A stretch of 64,000 nt of DNA from Nitrospina sp. (GTDB taxonomy: Bacteria; Nitrospinota; Nitrospinia; Nitrospinales; JACRGP01), in assembly GCA_024648695.1 (NCBI GenBank), contig JACAVV010000005.1, positions 310,001-374,000 on the forward strand. Reading direction: 5' to 3'. The notes beneath the pieces were generated by a model, which did not search any database, was not told the DNA's origin, and saw only the letters and a program-made list of their open reading frames with translations. The position numbers and the translations under genes are program-made. Positions 6,955 through 16,845 of this stretch are shown piece after piece (the first letter of the stretch is position 1; every line of letters begins with the position of its first letter).

Positions 6955-8958
6955 TTAATACTTTTTCAGGCAGGATTCCAGGTGGGAAGCAAAATTCATT
7001 AAGGGATTTCCCTGGTTTAAACCGGCAAATTCATTGATAAACCTTTTTCTTCCTTTTTCCATTTTTTCACGATCCGTTTCAGAGGTATAAATCCTTTCAA
7101 TCAATTGCTTCAATGCTTGCGGATCATCTTTTACCAGGCTCAAGTTGGCTTCGTATTTTCCCAGAGGAGGCAATTGGGTTCCGGAACTCTTCAACAAGGG
7201 TTCTTTTCCTTCCATGGAAAAAATAAACTGGATTCCCGGTTTATCCATCAAAAGTCCTTCCAAAGCCGCTGTGGAATATACGCAAAAAAACAAATCGCAT
7301 TCAATAAGCAAAGAATCGATTGGACTCATGATTATTTCCGCGTTGCTACAGTTGAATTCCGAAATCATCGCTTCATATACTCTAACCTGGACATCATGGA
7401 ATCGGGGTTTAATAATCAACTTTTTTTCAGGGAAATGGTGCATGATTTTTAAAACCGATCTCAACATCCTTTCATTATCGTCAAAGCTCAAGCGATTATC
7501 CACCCGGCCCTGCCCCCCCGAATGGCAAATGAACAGCCAGGTTCCGGGCGACTTCATGCTTGCCAATTCTGATTGACTGGATGGGATATTCGTGTGCAGG
7601 GGACACCCTGTGATTATTATTTGTGACGCCGGCACATTCCTTTTCATTCTAAAATCCTTGTTCACCTGCCCCCAAACAAAATGATACTCGGCAACACTGG
7701 GGTATCCGATTTTGGTATTTGCTACAGGGACTTCCAGTCCGTGCTGGAAACTGATGCCGGGGATTTCATGATTCCGGGCGACCCCAAAAGACATGCGTTC
7801 GAACATCGCATGGTCCGTATGGGCCAATAATAAATTAGCCCTGTTTTCCTTGAGCCAGTCATCCAGTGTTGTCGCGTGTTCGACCAGCGCCGGAAAATAG
7901 TCTGCGTACAGGGATTTAAAAAACTCCAGAAAAATGTTTGCAATGGAATAACCTTCAAAAACTGTGCTATTGGAAAGCGACTCTTTATCCTTTTCAAATT
8001 GAAGAAGGAGTCTTTTTCGCAAGGATTTTTTCCGAAAGAACTTTGCCAGATGCTTGAGGCTGAGGTCGGCGATTACATTGGTAACACCATGAACCCTCGA
8101 TTCACCATTCCAGACCTGGATTGAAAATTTGTCTGATTCGACCAAATACTTGAGCAAAGGTTGCCCCAAATAAGAAGCGGATGTAGCACTCGCCAGCAAT
8201 ACTTTGGGTTTTCCGGTATTGCAAAACAGGTTAGTCAATATATTTCTAAACAACAGATAACCCAGCTTCAATATCGAAAAAACAAACCGGGGAAAAACCA
8301 ACCGCATTCCTGCAATCATGACCGGAACCCCGGCACACCATTTCCTTAATCCTTTACCTTGATTACTCACTACCTTTAAGGGGCAATCTACTGCAATCGC
8401 ATTCACTTCCTTCTGATTCAAAATTTCTGGAACCAGCTTTTCGAACAAATTGAATTCCAGGCCCGGTTCCACGGAATCATTCGTACCCGGTCCCGAGTTA
8501 AAAAACACCACCGTTTCGGGAGCTTCCCTTTGCAGATATTCCTCCAGATCGGTTTTGATCCGCAACACCGCCTGAAAAAAATGGTAAACGAATAATTCCA
8601 GACAATAGCCCAACTTTAAACCCTTATACGTTACAAAGTCCGTTCCGTTTTCAGGATCCTTGTACCAGGTTTGAGCCAGCTGTTGCGCATCGTCATTTAA
8701 GTGCTCATAGGCCCGGCTCATTTTTTTGGCCGCCAGATTGTCGTGGGGGATCTGTTTCGACTCCAGGTGTTTGGATAAAAAATAATTCAGGGACAGGATT
8801 TTCAGATTTGAAAATTCCCTGCAAAATTTCTGAAGGATAGGTTCAAAGTGATTCCAGGTTTCGATTTCGGACAAAGCCAAAACGATCTTTGAGGAATCTT
8901 TACTTTCTCTCATCAAATCCTGAAGGCAGGATTCCAGGTTGTGTTCTTGGACAATCAA
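6955..8958 (-). CDS. GT-B-like surface polysaccharide biosynthesis protein
   Basis: Protein of 667 residues I cannot assign to a named enzyme. The C-terminal half resembles nucleotide-sugar or CDP-glycerol-dependent GT-B proteins: a GISFQHGLEVP motif, then KLIIKPRFHDV and YSTAALEGLLMDKPGIQFIF, the typical acidic-Glu-then-GKP donor-site pattern. The N-terminal 200 residues have no recognisable motif. No signal peptide is seen, so it is probably cytosolic. It is last in a tight minus-strand operon behind two GT2 genes (gaps of 2 and 12 bp), suggesting shared work on a surface glycan. The ORF starts at a TTG without a good ribosome site; an ATG at 8913 preceded by AGGA is the alternative. Confidence 0.6.
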   Translation of the reverse strand: MIVQEHNLESCLQDLMRESKDSSKIVLALSEIETWNHFEPILQKFCREFSNLKILSLNYFLSKHLESKQIPHDNLAAKKMSRAYEHLNDDAQQLAQTWYKDPENGTDFVTYKGLKLGYCLELFVYHFFQAVLRIKTDLEEYLQREAPETVVFFNSGPGTNDSVEPGLEFNLFEKLVPEILNQKEVNAIAVDCPLKVVSNQGKGLRKWCAGVPVMIAGMRLVFPRFVFSILKLGYLLFRNILTNLFCNTGKPKVLLASATSASYLGQPLLKYLVESDKFSIQVWNGESRVHGVTNVIADLSLKHLAKFFRKKSLRKRLLLQFEKDKESLSNSTVFEGYSIANIFLEFFKSLYADYFPALVEHATTLDDWLKENRANLLLAHTDHAMFERMSFGVARNHEIPGISFQHGLEVPVANTKIGYPSVAEYHFVWGQVNKDFRMKRNVPASQIIITGCPLHTNIPSSQSELASMKSPGTWLFICHSGGQGRVDNRLSFDDNERMLRSVLKIMHHFPEKKLIIKPRFHDVQVRVYEAMISEFNCSNAEIIMSPIDSLLIECDLFFCVYSTAALEGLLMDKPGIQFIFSMEGKEPLLKSSGTQLPPLGKYEANLSLVKDDPQALKQLIERIYTSETDREKMEKGRKRFINEFAGLNQGNPLMNFASHLESCLKKY

Positions 8959-8970
8959 GGGAGGGGGGTC

Positions 8971-9978
8971 TTAACGGATTTTTTCCAGATACCAGGACTT
9001 GTGTCTTTTGTACATTTTATTCTCCAGGGCATGTACAATCCCTCGCCAGCAGGCGGTCAACTCATTAAACCGGGTGAAGGGACGCAGTAAAAAATTTGCG
9101 GTCAACATCACGATTTTATAAATTCGGGGAGCCAGGGTATAAATGTTTTTATATGGGTAAACGTGCCACCAGAAGTACAAGGTGTTGCGCACAACGTAAT
9201 AGCACCGAATCGCGGGCAACTCTATCATTTTAAATTTGATGGGGCCCCATTTATAGGTGGTGAACGAAAAGCTCGAACCGGCTCCCACATTGTGATTGTT
9301 TCTGCTTTCCAGATTCATAATAGCTTTGTAGCCTTTTTGCTTACCCAGATACCCATAAACATACTCACCCCAATCGAGAAAGTAATCTGCTTCGGGTAAG
9401 CCGACGTCTTTAATGGCTTCCACCTTGTAAAGGCTCCCGGACCAAATGGTGCTGTCGAATTCATACCAGGTTTTGTCCGGATCGGGCTCCACTCGGGTAT
9501 AGCCTTTTTCATGAAAGTAGACGGCGTGACGCGGTTTGAATCCTTCCTTTTCCGCATTGGAAGTCAGGGTTACCGAGAAAGGAGTGACCACCGCTTCTTT
9601 TGGAACCTCCATCGGTATACTGGAAACCAGCCACACTTTTTTTTGTTCTTCCGGGTCGAGGCGCTCATACAACTCTACCAGTTTTTTCAATGCATCCGGC
9701 TCAGGCGCGCTATCATGATCCATCACCCAAATCCAGTCGAAGTCATTTTCGATGGCATATTTCATGCCGGTGATAATGCCCCCGCTGGTACCCCCATTGA
9801 TTTCATTATGGAGGACGGTCACGCAGTCAGGGAACTCCCGCTCCAGAGTGGTATCGGTAGAACCGTTATCCACCAAAACGATGTGATCGAGTTTTCGTTC
9901 CTGGTCCAGAAAAGCCTGCAGAGACCGGTCAATGACATTTTCACTATTGAAACAATGAATGTGACCCAGGATTTTCAT
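8971..9978 (-). CDS. GT2 family glycosyltransferase
   Basis: Cytosolic or membrane-associated family 2 (GT-A fold) glycosyltransferase of 335 residues. It begins with MKILGHIHCFN, shows the nucleotide-binding IVLVDNGSTDTT (about 32-43) and the metal-binding DHDS of WVMDHDS in place of classical DxD. TSGGIITGMKYAIEN resembles rhamnosyl/galactofuranosyl-transferase members. It is a clear tandem paralogue of the next upstream gene: same length, same MKILxHxHxFN start, same TSGxxxTGMKYAIE. There are only 2 bp between the two genes, so they are translationally coupled. Acceptor and sugar cannot be told from sequence. Confidence 0.85.
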   Translation of the reverse strand: MKILGHIHCFNSENVIDRSLQAFLDQERKLDHIVLVDNGSTDTTLEREFPDCVTVLHNEINGGTSGGIITGMKYAIENDFDWIWVMDHDSAPEPDALKKLVELYERLDPEEQKKVWLVSSIPMEVPKEAVVTPFSVTLTSNAEKEGFKPRHAVYFHEKGYTRVEPDPDKTWYEFDSTIWSGSLYKVEAIKDVGLPEADYFLDWGEYVYGYLGKQKGYKAIMNLESRNNHNVGAGSSFSFTTYKWGPIKFKMIELPAIRCYYVVRNTLYFWWHVYPYKNIYTLAPRIYKIVMLTANFLLRPFTRFNELTACWRGIVHALENKMYKRHKSWYLEKIR

Positions 9979-9980
9979 TT

Positions 9981-10925
9981 TTAATAACGCCTTTCCATTT
10001 TTTTGAAAACGCCATCACGAATTCCACGCAAACAGGCCATGAGATCGCGGTCGCGGTGGGTGGACATCAAAAGAACCCGAACCACAAACTTGGAAAGTTG
10101 AATCCAGTTCATCGACCTGGAAGTTTGCCGCAAATACCTTAGCAGACTGCCTTCAAAATAGACATAAAACCAGAAATATATGTTATTGCGAAAAATGTAA
10201 TAAAGCCGAATTGCTGGAACTTTATGCTGGCTGATTTTTACTTTAAAGGGACCGAACCCAATGCGTAAGGACGGAAGGTCTGTGTCGCCGACACTGTGGC
10301 GCATGATACTTCCCTGATGCAAAAACGCCAGATAGCCATGTTTCATTCCAAGGTAGCCATACTGGTATTCGGCAACGTCCAGAACATAATCCTTCGAAGG
10401 CAGGCCCACTTCCTTCACCGCCGAAAGTTTATACAGGCATCCTGACCAGATTGTAGCATGAAACGGATAAATCTCCTGATCCGGTGCCGGATCGACCATT
10501 TGCAGTCCTTCAGGAATGTACACTACCCCATGCCTCTTCTCGCCATGGGGATCTTCGACAGGAATACTGGACAACATCCAGGTTTTGGATTGGGTATCGG
10601 GAGGCAAACTCTGATAATAGTTTACCAGAACCTCCAAAGCGTTTTTTTCCGGAAGGCTATCGGCATCGAACAGCCAGACCCAGTCATAGCCCTGTTCGAT
10701 GGCATATTTCATCCCCGTGTGAACGGCTCCACTGGTCCCTTCATTGATTTTGTGCCGAATCAAAGTGACTTCTTTGGGGAAATCCCTGTCCAGAGTGGAA
10801 TCGGTGGAGGCGTTATCCACCAATAAAATTTCCTGTATCGGCCAGGTTTGATTCAAAATAGATTCCAGGGTCTGGTCAATGATCTCTTCATCATTGAAGG
10901 AATGAACATGCGCCAATATTTTCAT
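9981..10925 (-). CDS. GT2 family glycosyltransferase (tandem paralogue)
   Basis: Family 2 glycosyltransferase of about 314 residues with ILLVDNASTDSTLD and the metal site LFDADS. The ORF can start at 10949, but the ATG at 10925 (MKILAHVHSFND) matches the paralogue downstream and has AAGGA 5-6 nt upstream, so it is used here. It is first gene of the three-gene glycan operon. The paralogue pair probably adds similar sugars in sequence to one surface polysaccharide; this is inference from context. Confidence 0.85.
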   Translation of the reverse strand: MKILAHVHSFNDEEIIDQTLESILNQTWPIQEILLVDNASTDSTLDRDFPKEVTLIRHKINEGTSGAVHTGMKYAIEQGYDWVWLFDADSLPEKNALEVLVNYYQSLPPDTQSKTWMLSSIPVEDPHGEKRHGVVYIPEGLQMVDPAPDQEIYPFHATIWSGCLYKLSAVKEVGLPSKDYVLDVAEYQYGYLGMKHGYLAFLHQGSIMRHSVGDTDLPSLRIGFGPFKVKISQHKVPAIRLYYIFRNNIYFWFYVYFEGSLLRYLRQTSRSMNWIQLSKFVVRVLLMSTHRDRDLMACLRGIRDGVFKKMERRY

Positions 10926-11087
10926 AGCATCCTTGGGAAATTCATTCAAAAATCAAATTAGAAGTTCAGGAATCTGTAGATAATGGTTTGAGTTTTATTA
11001 ATCTAAAGTAAGGCGGGAATATTTTTTTGCGAAAAGACCCTTAATAAAAGAAATTAGTGACTTTAACCAAAACTGTCTAAGCCGGAA

Positions 11088-11279
11088 TCAGGTGTCTATT
11101 TCAACCACTTCATATTTCTTTTTAAACTGGGCCATATCAGCTTCACATTCCGGACATGTCCAATCGTCCGGCAAGTATTCAAAAGCGGTATTGGGTTCGC
11201 CTTTACCACCCCCTTTTCGGGGATCATAAATATAACCGCATTTGGTGCATAAGAATTTATGGACTTGCTTGGTTCCCAT
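11088..11279 (-). CDS. Rubredoxin-like protein
   Basis: Small iron protein of 63 residues with the two rubredoxin knuckles CTKCGYIYDP and PDDWTCPECEAD, which bind one iron through four cysteines and carry single electrons in the cytoplasm. The ORF extends to 11318, but the ATG at 11279 is preceded by AAGGA with 8 nt spacing and gives the usual length. The loop between the knuckles is Gly/Lys-rich (RKGGGKGEPNT), as in many rubredoxins. It stands alone with no obvious redox partner beside it; a partner such as an oxygen- or peroxide-reducing flavoprotein is not in the window. Confidence 0.9.
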   Translation of the reverse strand: MGTKQVHKFLCTKCGYIYDPRKGGGKGEPNTAFEYLPDDWTCPECEADMAQFKKKYEVVEIDT

Positions 11280-11576
11280 AGTTACATTCCTTAAAAATGG
11301 TTCCTGAAATAAGTTCAAAAAATCAAAGAGTCTCCCAGATATCCAGTGAAAAAACCTGACGGGGGGAGACAGCTTTCAATGAATTAAAATGCAACTTTCA
11401 ATATTTATAACACAATTAAAACAGAGAGGTAAAGCATTTAAAATCAACCTGCAAAGCCTTTAACGCAGGATTTTAAAAATGCGGAAAATGGCTAAAAGAT
11501 CAATTTGCATTATTAATCCCAATACCCTATCCTCATCCTTTACTGTTAACTTTCAACCTGTCCTGATTATCACAAA

Positions 11577-12497
11577 ATGGAAAAGAATAAAGATTCTGAA
11601 ATCAAACTCTCCATCATAATCGCCAACTACAATGCGCGTGAACTCCTGCGCGATTGCCTGAAATCGATTTATGAAAACCCACCCCGATGCACCTATGAGA
11701 TATTTGTGGTCGATGATTTTTCTCATGACCAAAGTTATGAAATGGTGCGCGATAATTTTCCCGAAGTTCACGTTTCACGGAACGAGCGCAACCTGCACTA
11801 TGCACGGTCCAACAACAGAATATTTGATAAGGCCCGGGGACAGTATATCTTTCTTCTAAACAGCGATACCCTCATGCGGCCGGAAGCTCTGGACAAAATG
11901 ATCGATTTCCTCGAAGTCCACAGGGAAGTCGGAGCGGTGGGTAGTAAACTGTTAAACGAAGATGGATCCATTCAATGGTCTGTCAAAACACTCCCCAATT
12001 TGTGGTCGGGACTGTTCGGTGCACGTTCGATAATCACAAGGTTGTTTCCAAACAACCCCTTGTCGCGCAGGGAATTGCTCCATATGAGCAAAAATATGGA
12101 AAAACCTTTTGCGGCGGGCTATGTTTCGAGCGCTTCCACCATGTTCCCGAAAGAAGTGATCAAAAAAGTGGGCTACCTGGATTGGCGGCTTTCCTATCAC
12201 GTCGACGCCGATTATTGCGCCCGGGTTTGGGAAGCGGGATGGGAGGTTTACTATTTACCGGATGCGGAAATAGTCCATTTGGACCACAAGGGAGGAACCC
12301 TTGTGAATCCAATGAGACGGTTTAAATCGGTTCTGGAATTTCATTTCGGGTCGTTCATTTATTACCAGAAACACCAGATGAAATCCTGGATCCACCCCAT
12401 GACCTTTCTGGTCGTCGGTGGATTGGCCTGCCGGTTTGTCTTTTCCCTGGCCCTGCAACAAAGCAGGGAGTTGATGAAAAAATTAAAATCGAATTAA
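11577..12497 (+). CDS. GT2 family glycosyltransferase
   Basis: Family 2 glycosyltransferase of 306 residues. Donor-binding residues appear in SIIIANYNARELL and VVDDFSHD, the metal-binding motif in LLNSDTLM, and an acceptor-region acidic cluster in VDADYCARVWEAGW. This pattern matches the WbbL-like rhamnosyltransferase subgroup. A hydrophobic segment near 275-295 (MTFLVVGGLACRFVFSLAL) may anchor it to the inner membrane. Its 3' end overlaps by 4 bp the convergent outer-membrane protein gene. Sugar specificity is unknown. Confidence 0.85.
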   Translation: MEKNKDSEIKLSIIIANYNARELLRDCLKSIYENPPRCTYEIFVVDDFSHDQSYEMVRDNFPEVHVSRNERNLHYARSNNRIFDKARGQYIFLLNSDTLMRPEALDKMIDFLEVHREVGAVGSKLLNEDGSIQWSVKTLPNLWSGLFGARSIITRLFPNNPLSRRELLHMSKNMEKPFAAGYVSSASTMFPKEVIKKVGYLDWRLSYHVDADYCARVWEAGWEVYYLPDAEIVHLDHKGGTLVNPMRRFKSVLEFHFGSFIYYQKHQMKSWIHPMTFLVVGGLACRFVFSLALQQSRELMKKLKSN

Positions 12498-13393
12498 TAA
12501 TAAAACACAAAATCCAGAGTGGTGCGCCAATCCAGCAAATCTTCTCGGTTCGTTAGAGGCGCTTCATAGGTAAAACCCATCTGGACATGATCAATGATGT
12601 GGTACCGGAAACCGCCCGCAATGGTCAACACCGTTCCGGAATCTATCGTGCCCAGATTGACAAGATCAGAGCCTTCCAGATCTACAGGGGTCCTTTCTGC
12701 ATTGCCAATGGTACGATACATATTGAACTCCAACAGTGGAAAGAATTTTTTGCACAGTTCATAGTCCAGATGACCGGACATATAAAACATGGAACTGTCA
12801 TGGTCCTGGTCCAGAGCAACGTTGAACCCGAAACTCGATTGCATGGCCAGTTTTTTATACATGGTGGCCCCGGAAACAAACCAACGCAAGAACCCGTCTC
12901 CGTTACCCTGCAAACGGATGCCTCCACTCCTCAGACTTCCACTGGGTGCTTCATAGGTCAAACCGGTGGTGAGAATCGATTCGTTTTTTGGATCGTTGTA
13001 AATAGCATATTTTAGCCCTAAAGCAATGTTTGCGAATCCGTCATCGTCCGGCAATACCGAATCAAAATCGATATCTGCATACCCATCCTTGTTGGCGATG
13101 ATTCCCAGTCGGTCGTTAATAGCAACCCTTAACTGCAGGGCCAATAAATCGATTGAGCCACCCTGGGTTAAAAACTCGAAGGGAATATTCTGATGTAAAT
13201 ACATCGGACGGACTTCGGTAGTTATGTAGGGCGTTTCATTGAGAACAGGATTTGAAACAGGAGGAACATACCGCTTGAATTTGTTTTCTCCCTCACCCAA
13301 TGATCCGTGCAAGTCAAAATCAAAGGCATAAACTGAAGAACTGAAAATTAATGCAACCAGAACAAAACCTACCAGAAAAAAATCTCTCCTCAT
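12494..13393 (-). CDS. Outer-membrane beta-barrel protein
   Basis: Protein of 299 residues with a signal peptide (about 1-23, ending VYA-FDF). The body has alternating hydrophobic/polar strands such as NIALGLKYAIY, LTTGLTYEAP and TIAGGFRYHI. It ends in TLDFVFYY, an aromatic C-terminal strand of the kind recognised by the BAM machinery. It resembles uncharacterised transporter-like barrels of the MetA-pathway/phenol-degradation type, but no specific substrate can be argued. The start has GGAGAGAAGG directly upstream. It is a single gene convergent with the preceding glycosyltransferase. Confidence 0.7.
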   Translation of the reverse strand: MRRDFFLVGFVLVALIFSSSVYAFDFDLHGSLGEGENKFKRYVPPVSNPVLNETPYITTEVRPMYLHQNIPFEFLTQGGSIDLLALQLRVAINDRLGIIANKDGYADIDFDSVLPDDDGFANIALGLKYAIYNDPKNESILTTGLTYEAPSGSLRSGGIRLQGNGDGFLRWFVSGATMYKKLAMQSSFGFNVALDQDHDSSMFYMSGHLDYELCKKFFPLLEFNMYRTIGNAERTPVDLEGSDLVNLGTIDSGTVLTIAGGFRYHIIDHVQMGFTYEAPLTNREDLLDWRTTLDFVFYY

Positions 13394-13653
13394 CCTTCTC
13401 TCCTTTTTAGAGTTTTCCCCTTCTTTAACTTCTTCAATAAAAGCAAATAGATATCCTTAATAATTAAGATAGGATAAACGGGTATTTATTCCCCAAAACA
13501 CGAAAAAAAGAAATGACTCAATTTAACCATTATATTCAATTATTTTTTGGAAAATTATTCCTGTTTGGGCAATTATAAAAATAATCCCCAAAATCAGGAA
13601 TTTGAACCCTGGAAAGGGATTGACACTCTCTCAGTTGCCTGTAATGCCAACGC

Positions 13654-14619
13654 TCAGGGATGGCTTGGGATCAGGTTGATCATTTTTTTCAACAGATTGT
13701 AAATTTGCTTCTGGATTCCCAGCAGGAAAAAATCTACAGCAATGGCAATTCGTGAGGGATAAAAGCGCGAAAAAGTACCCACGCGCCGGTTTACCTTTTT
13801 GAAATATTCGATGAAGTTGTTATTGTGATTGATATCGATGTTCCATTTTTCATAAAAAAGGTCGATGCTTTTTTGCATCGCATCTATTTCCCATTTCCAT
13901 TGAAAAATACCTATGTCCTGAACCTCGTCAATCAACTCAGGGTAATGCAGATAAACACGTGACCTCGGCTCACACATCTGAATACACCCCGCTTCCTTTA
14001 AAACCAGACCCGCATCCATTTCCTGATGCTCGCGCAGGCGGTTATCGAAGGCTTTTACCTTGCGGGCCGTTTCCACCACCGCTAGCTGGCAATGGATTTC
14101 ACCAAAATCCGTTTGCCGGCGGGGAATATTGCTAGTGTCTCCTATGAAATGGTTGGCGTAACGTAATTCCATGGTGCCAATTTTTTTTCCATTTTCCTCG
14201 GTAATAAAGAAGTCGTTTCCGGCCGTATGGATCAAATTTTTACGATCAATAATGATTGGGGACACCATACTTGCATCGGTTTCCTTCTGGCATTCGATGA
14301 GAGGGGCCAACCATCCGGGCTGGACGAAAACTTCGGAGTCGACAAACACGATCAACCGCGTTTTAGCAAGCTCCAGCGCCTTATTACGTAATTCGCATCC
14401 ATTCAGGAATTCGGGCTCGAAGACCAGGGTCGCCCGCGATCCATATTTTTCTTGCAGGCGTTTTTTAAGGTCCTCCGGCGCACCCCCCAAAAGCACCATC
14501 AACTCAAAAGGTTCTGGAGTGTTCTTATAAAGAATCTCAATACACTGTTCGGTTGTTGAAAATCGGTCCCGCGGCATCACCGCAATCGTACAGGTTTCTA
14601 TTTCTTGTTTCGTATTCAT
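13654..14619 (-). CDS. Divergent GT2-like glycosyltransferase
   Basis: Protein of 321 residues with a GT-A core: TCTIAVMPRDRFSTTEQC at the N-terminus, FELMVLLGG for the donor-binding strand and LIVFVDSEVFVQPGWL, where DSE takes the place of the usual DxD metal motif. LREHQEMDAGLVLKEAGC resembles the catalytic acidic ED region. The C-terminus carries a hydrophobic segment. The changed metal motif means either altered metal dependence or a different reaction; function stays open. It stands apart from the other glycosyltransferases by about 1 kb and has no tight neighbour. Confidence 0.65.
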   Translation of the reverse strand: MNTKQEIETCTIAVMPRDRFSTTEQCIEILYKNTPEPFELMVLLGGAPEDLKKRLQEKYGSRATLVFEPEFLNGCELRNKALELAKTRLIVFVDSEVFVQPGWLAPLIECQKETDASMVSPIIIDRKNLIHTAGNDFFITEENGKKIGTMELRYANHFIGDTSNIPRRQTDFGEIHCQLAVVETARKVKAFDNRLREHQEMDAGLVLKEAGCIQMCEPRSRVYLHYPELIDEVQDIGIFQWKWEIDAMQKSIDLFYEKWNIDINHNNNFIEYFKKVNRRVGTFSRFYPSRIAIAVDFFLLGIQKQIYNLLKKMINLIPSHP

Positions 14620-14811
14620 CAGAAAACTTTATCGATAATTAGGATTAATATATATTTACACTATGGTGTAATTGTAACATACTGAATCCTGGATTTCTAT
14701 TTGAATTTTTCGCATCCTTATTCGATGTCGTGCCGGTTGAAGACTCCTTTTTAAAACGTTATAATCGTATTTAAGGGTTTAATTTTTTTTACTAATGGAG
14801 GTAATTTATAA

Positions 14812-15219
14812 ATGAAAAGATTTGTTTTATTTTCAGCTTTGATCGGATTTCTTTTTCTCGGAAGTATGACTGCATTTGCCCAAACGGCCGTAACAATTTC
14901 TTCGCCTTCCGATGGAGCAACTGTGAGTGGTCCGGTTGAAGTGTGCCTGCAAGCCTGGGGAGTTCAGTTTGAGCCTGCCAAAAAGGGCGTTAACGAAGGG
15001 AAAGGCCACAACCACCTTTTGATCGATACGCCTTTGCCTTCCAATCTGGGCAATCCGATCGCCAAGGACGCACAACATGTCCATATGGGCGATGGCTCCA
15101 GTTGTAAAACCTTAAAGTTATCACCGGGCAAGCACACGATTCGTAGCCTGTTCGCAAAAGGCAACCATGTGCCTTACAATCCACCGATGTCTGATATGAT
15201 CACGATCACGGTGAAATAG
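14812..15219 (+). CDS. DUF4399-like periplasmic protein
   Basis: Secreted protein of 135 residues. The signal peptide covers about 1-23 (FLGSMTAFA-Q). The mature part is a small beta-rich domain with VTISSPSDGATVSGPVEVC, GKGHNHLLIDT and HTIRSLFAKGNHVPYNPP, features of the DUF4399 family, in which conserved histidines (GHNHLL, HVHMGDG) suggest metal or ligand binding. No biochemical role is established for the family. A strong GGAGG ribosome site precedes the start, and a perfect intrinsic terminator follows about 50 bp after the stop, so it is a single-gene transcript. Confidence 0.75.
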   Translation: MKRFVLFSALIGFLFLGSMTAFAQTAVTISSPSDGATVSGPVEVCLQAWGVQFEPAKKGVNEGKGHNHLLIDTPLPSNLGNPIAKDAQHVHMGDGSSCKTLKLSPGKHTIRSLFAKGNHVPYNPPMSDMITITVK

Positions 15220-15270
15220 TTTTTAATGATGTGATTGAATTGCTGGTGAGTTTAACTGGCAAAAAAATTT

Positions 15271-15297
15271 GGGGTTGGAAGTCAAACTTCCAACCCC
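15271..15297 (+). terminator. Intrinsic terminator of the DUF4399-like gene
   Basis: GGGGTTGGAAG and CTTCCAACCCC form an 11-bp perfect stem with a 5-nt loop, followed by ATTTTTATTTT on the plus strand. Confidence 0.9.
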
Positions 15298-15345
15298 ATT
15301 TTTATTTTGTGATTGAGCGGTGCGAAAATAACCCGATTCGAATTT

Positions 15346-16845
15346 TTAAAATCGTAATTCTTCCAGAGACCTAAACGATTCCAGATCAGTAAGTAAAAGC
15401 AGATCTTCATCGTCCAAAGGATTTCTCCTCAAATCGAGTTTTTTAAGAGACGTGAATTTGCCGAGTTGCGTTAAGGCGATGATGGCAGGTTTGCCGACCC
15501 GGTTCCCGCCAAGACGAAGTTCCTGTAATTGATCCATCAAGCCGGATTGAACTAATGCAACTCCACCTGTGTTGCCAATTTGGGCATTCGACAGAAATAG
15601 AATATTCAATCCATTCAGGCTTTTTGAGCGCAATAAATACTGTATACCCTTGTCCCCAATGACATTGTCACTCAGGTTCAAACTTTCCAGAGATAAGGAA
15701 GATTTCGCTTGAGTAAGCGCTAAAACCCCCAATGCATTGATACCGGTTTTTTCCAGGTTCAACCGGGTCAACTGGCTCAATACCGGGGACTGCGACAAGA
15801 TGAACGCGCCTTTATTTCCAATCCTGTTATCCATCAGGTTGAGGGACCGCAGATTTTTTAAATGCGGTGAACCCAGCAAGGTTTCCAGGCCTTTATGATC
15901 GAAATGATTATTGCGTAGCGACAAATGTTCAACATTTGCCAGAAATTCAGCACAGGCCAAAGCCTGCAACCCTTTATTTTTGAGACGCTGGCCATTCAGA
16001 TTGAGGCCTTTTCCATTATCATACAGGCCTTTTTGGGCTAATTGCTTGATTTGCAAACCTTGCAGGGCCACTTCGCCATCACGCCGAAAAGGATTGTCGA
16101 ACAAGTACAATTCCCGCAAACGTTTCAAGTGGCTGGTCTGACCCAGCGCCAGAGCTCCAGCATTTCCGATTTCATTGGAATCGAGCAGTAATTGCTCAAT
16201 TTGATCCAGGCTATCCGATGAAGCAAGCGCCTTGGCTCCCGCGCTACCAACCTGGTTCCAACCCAAATTGAGGTGGCTGACCGTAGAAAACAATCCCGCC
16301 GAGATCCATTTGCCCAGCAAATCGTCCCCAATTGAATTGCTTCTTAAATTGAGAATTTTAAGGTTTCCACTAACAGGAGCCAGAGAGTCCGATGAAAGCT
16401 CCTGAACACCAATTTGATTCTTTTCTAAAATCAGCGTATGGAGTTTGGGAAACTGTTTTGATTGGATCAACTGAGCCGCGCCACGCTCTCCGATTTGATT
16501 ATTGAGCAACGTCAAATGGACCAATTCTGATAAAGCTTTGGATTCTGCCAAAGCCTGGGCTCCCGCACAAGTGATCTGGTTCGAATCCAAAATCAAGGTT
16601 CTCAGGTTTCCCAGCGTGCCACATTGGGCTAAAGCTTTCAGGCCTGTATCGCCGATTTCGTTCCAACTCAAATTCAAGCCCCGAACATGCGAAAGGTCCC
16701 GCGTGCGCGCCAGCAGGATCACCCCTTCATCGCCCATGCGCTCATAGCTGAAATCGAGATGGTCCGTCCCGGAACCCACCGCGTCGCGGATCACGTTGAT
16801 GATTTTCATTTCCTGTTTTTTGGTTTCCATAGACCTATCAATCAT
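15346..16845 (-). CDS. Leucine-rich repeat protein, RNI/GALA-like
   Basis: Protein of 499 residues made almost wholly of about 16 leucine-rich repeats of 24-28 residues with consensus LxxLxLxxNxIGxxGAxALAxS, the ribonuclease-inhibitor-like or GALA-like subclass. One central unit is irregular (QIKQLAQKGLYDNGKGLNLNG). There is no signal peptide, so it is likely cytosolic. LRR arrays bind proteins; the partner is unknown. The start overlaps the end of the upstream LRR gene by 8 bp (ATGATTGA), which implies translational coupling; a second ATG at 16830 is an alternative start. Confidence 0.8.
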   Translation of the reverse strand: MIDRSMETKKQEMKIINVIRDAVGSGTDHLDFSYERMGDEGVILLARTRDLSHVRGLNLSWNEIGDTGLKALAQCGTLGNLRTLILDSNQITCAGAQALAESKALSELVHLTLLNNQIGERGAAQLIQSKQFPKLHTLILEKNQIGVQELSSDSLAPVSGNLKILNLRSNSIGDDLLGKWISAGLFSTVSHLNLGWNQVGSAGAKALASSDSLDQIEQLLLDSNEIGNAGALALGQTSHLKRLRELYLFDNPFRRDGEVALQGLQIKQLAQKGLYDNGKGLNLNGQRLKNKGLQALACAEFLANVEHLSLRNNHFDHKGLETLLGSPHLKNLRSLNLMDNRIGNKGAFILSQSPVLSQLTRLNLEKTGINALGVLALTQAKSSLSLESLNLSDNVIGDKGIQYLLRSKSLNGLNILFLSNAQIGNTGGVALVQSGLMDQLQELRLGGNRVGKPAIIALTQLGKFTSLKKLDLRRNPLDDEDLLLLTDLESFRSLEELRF

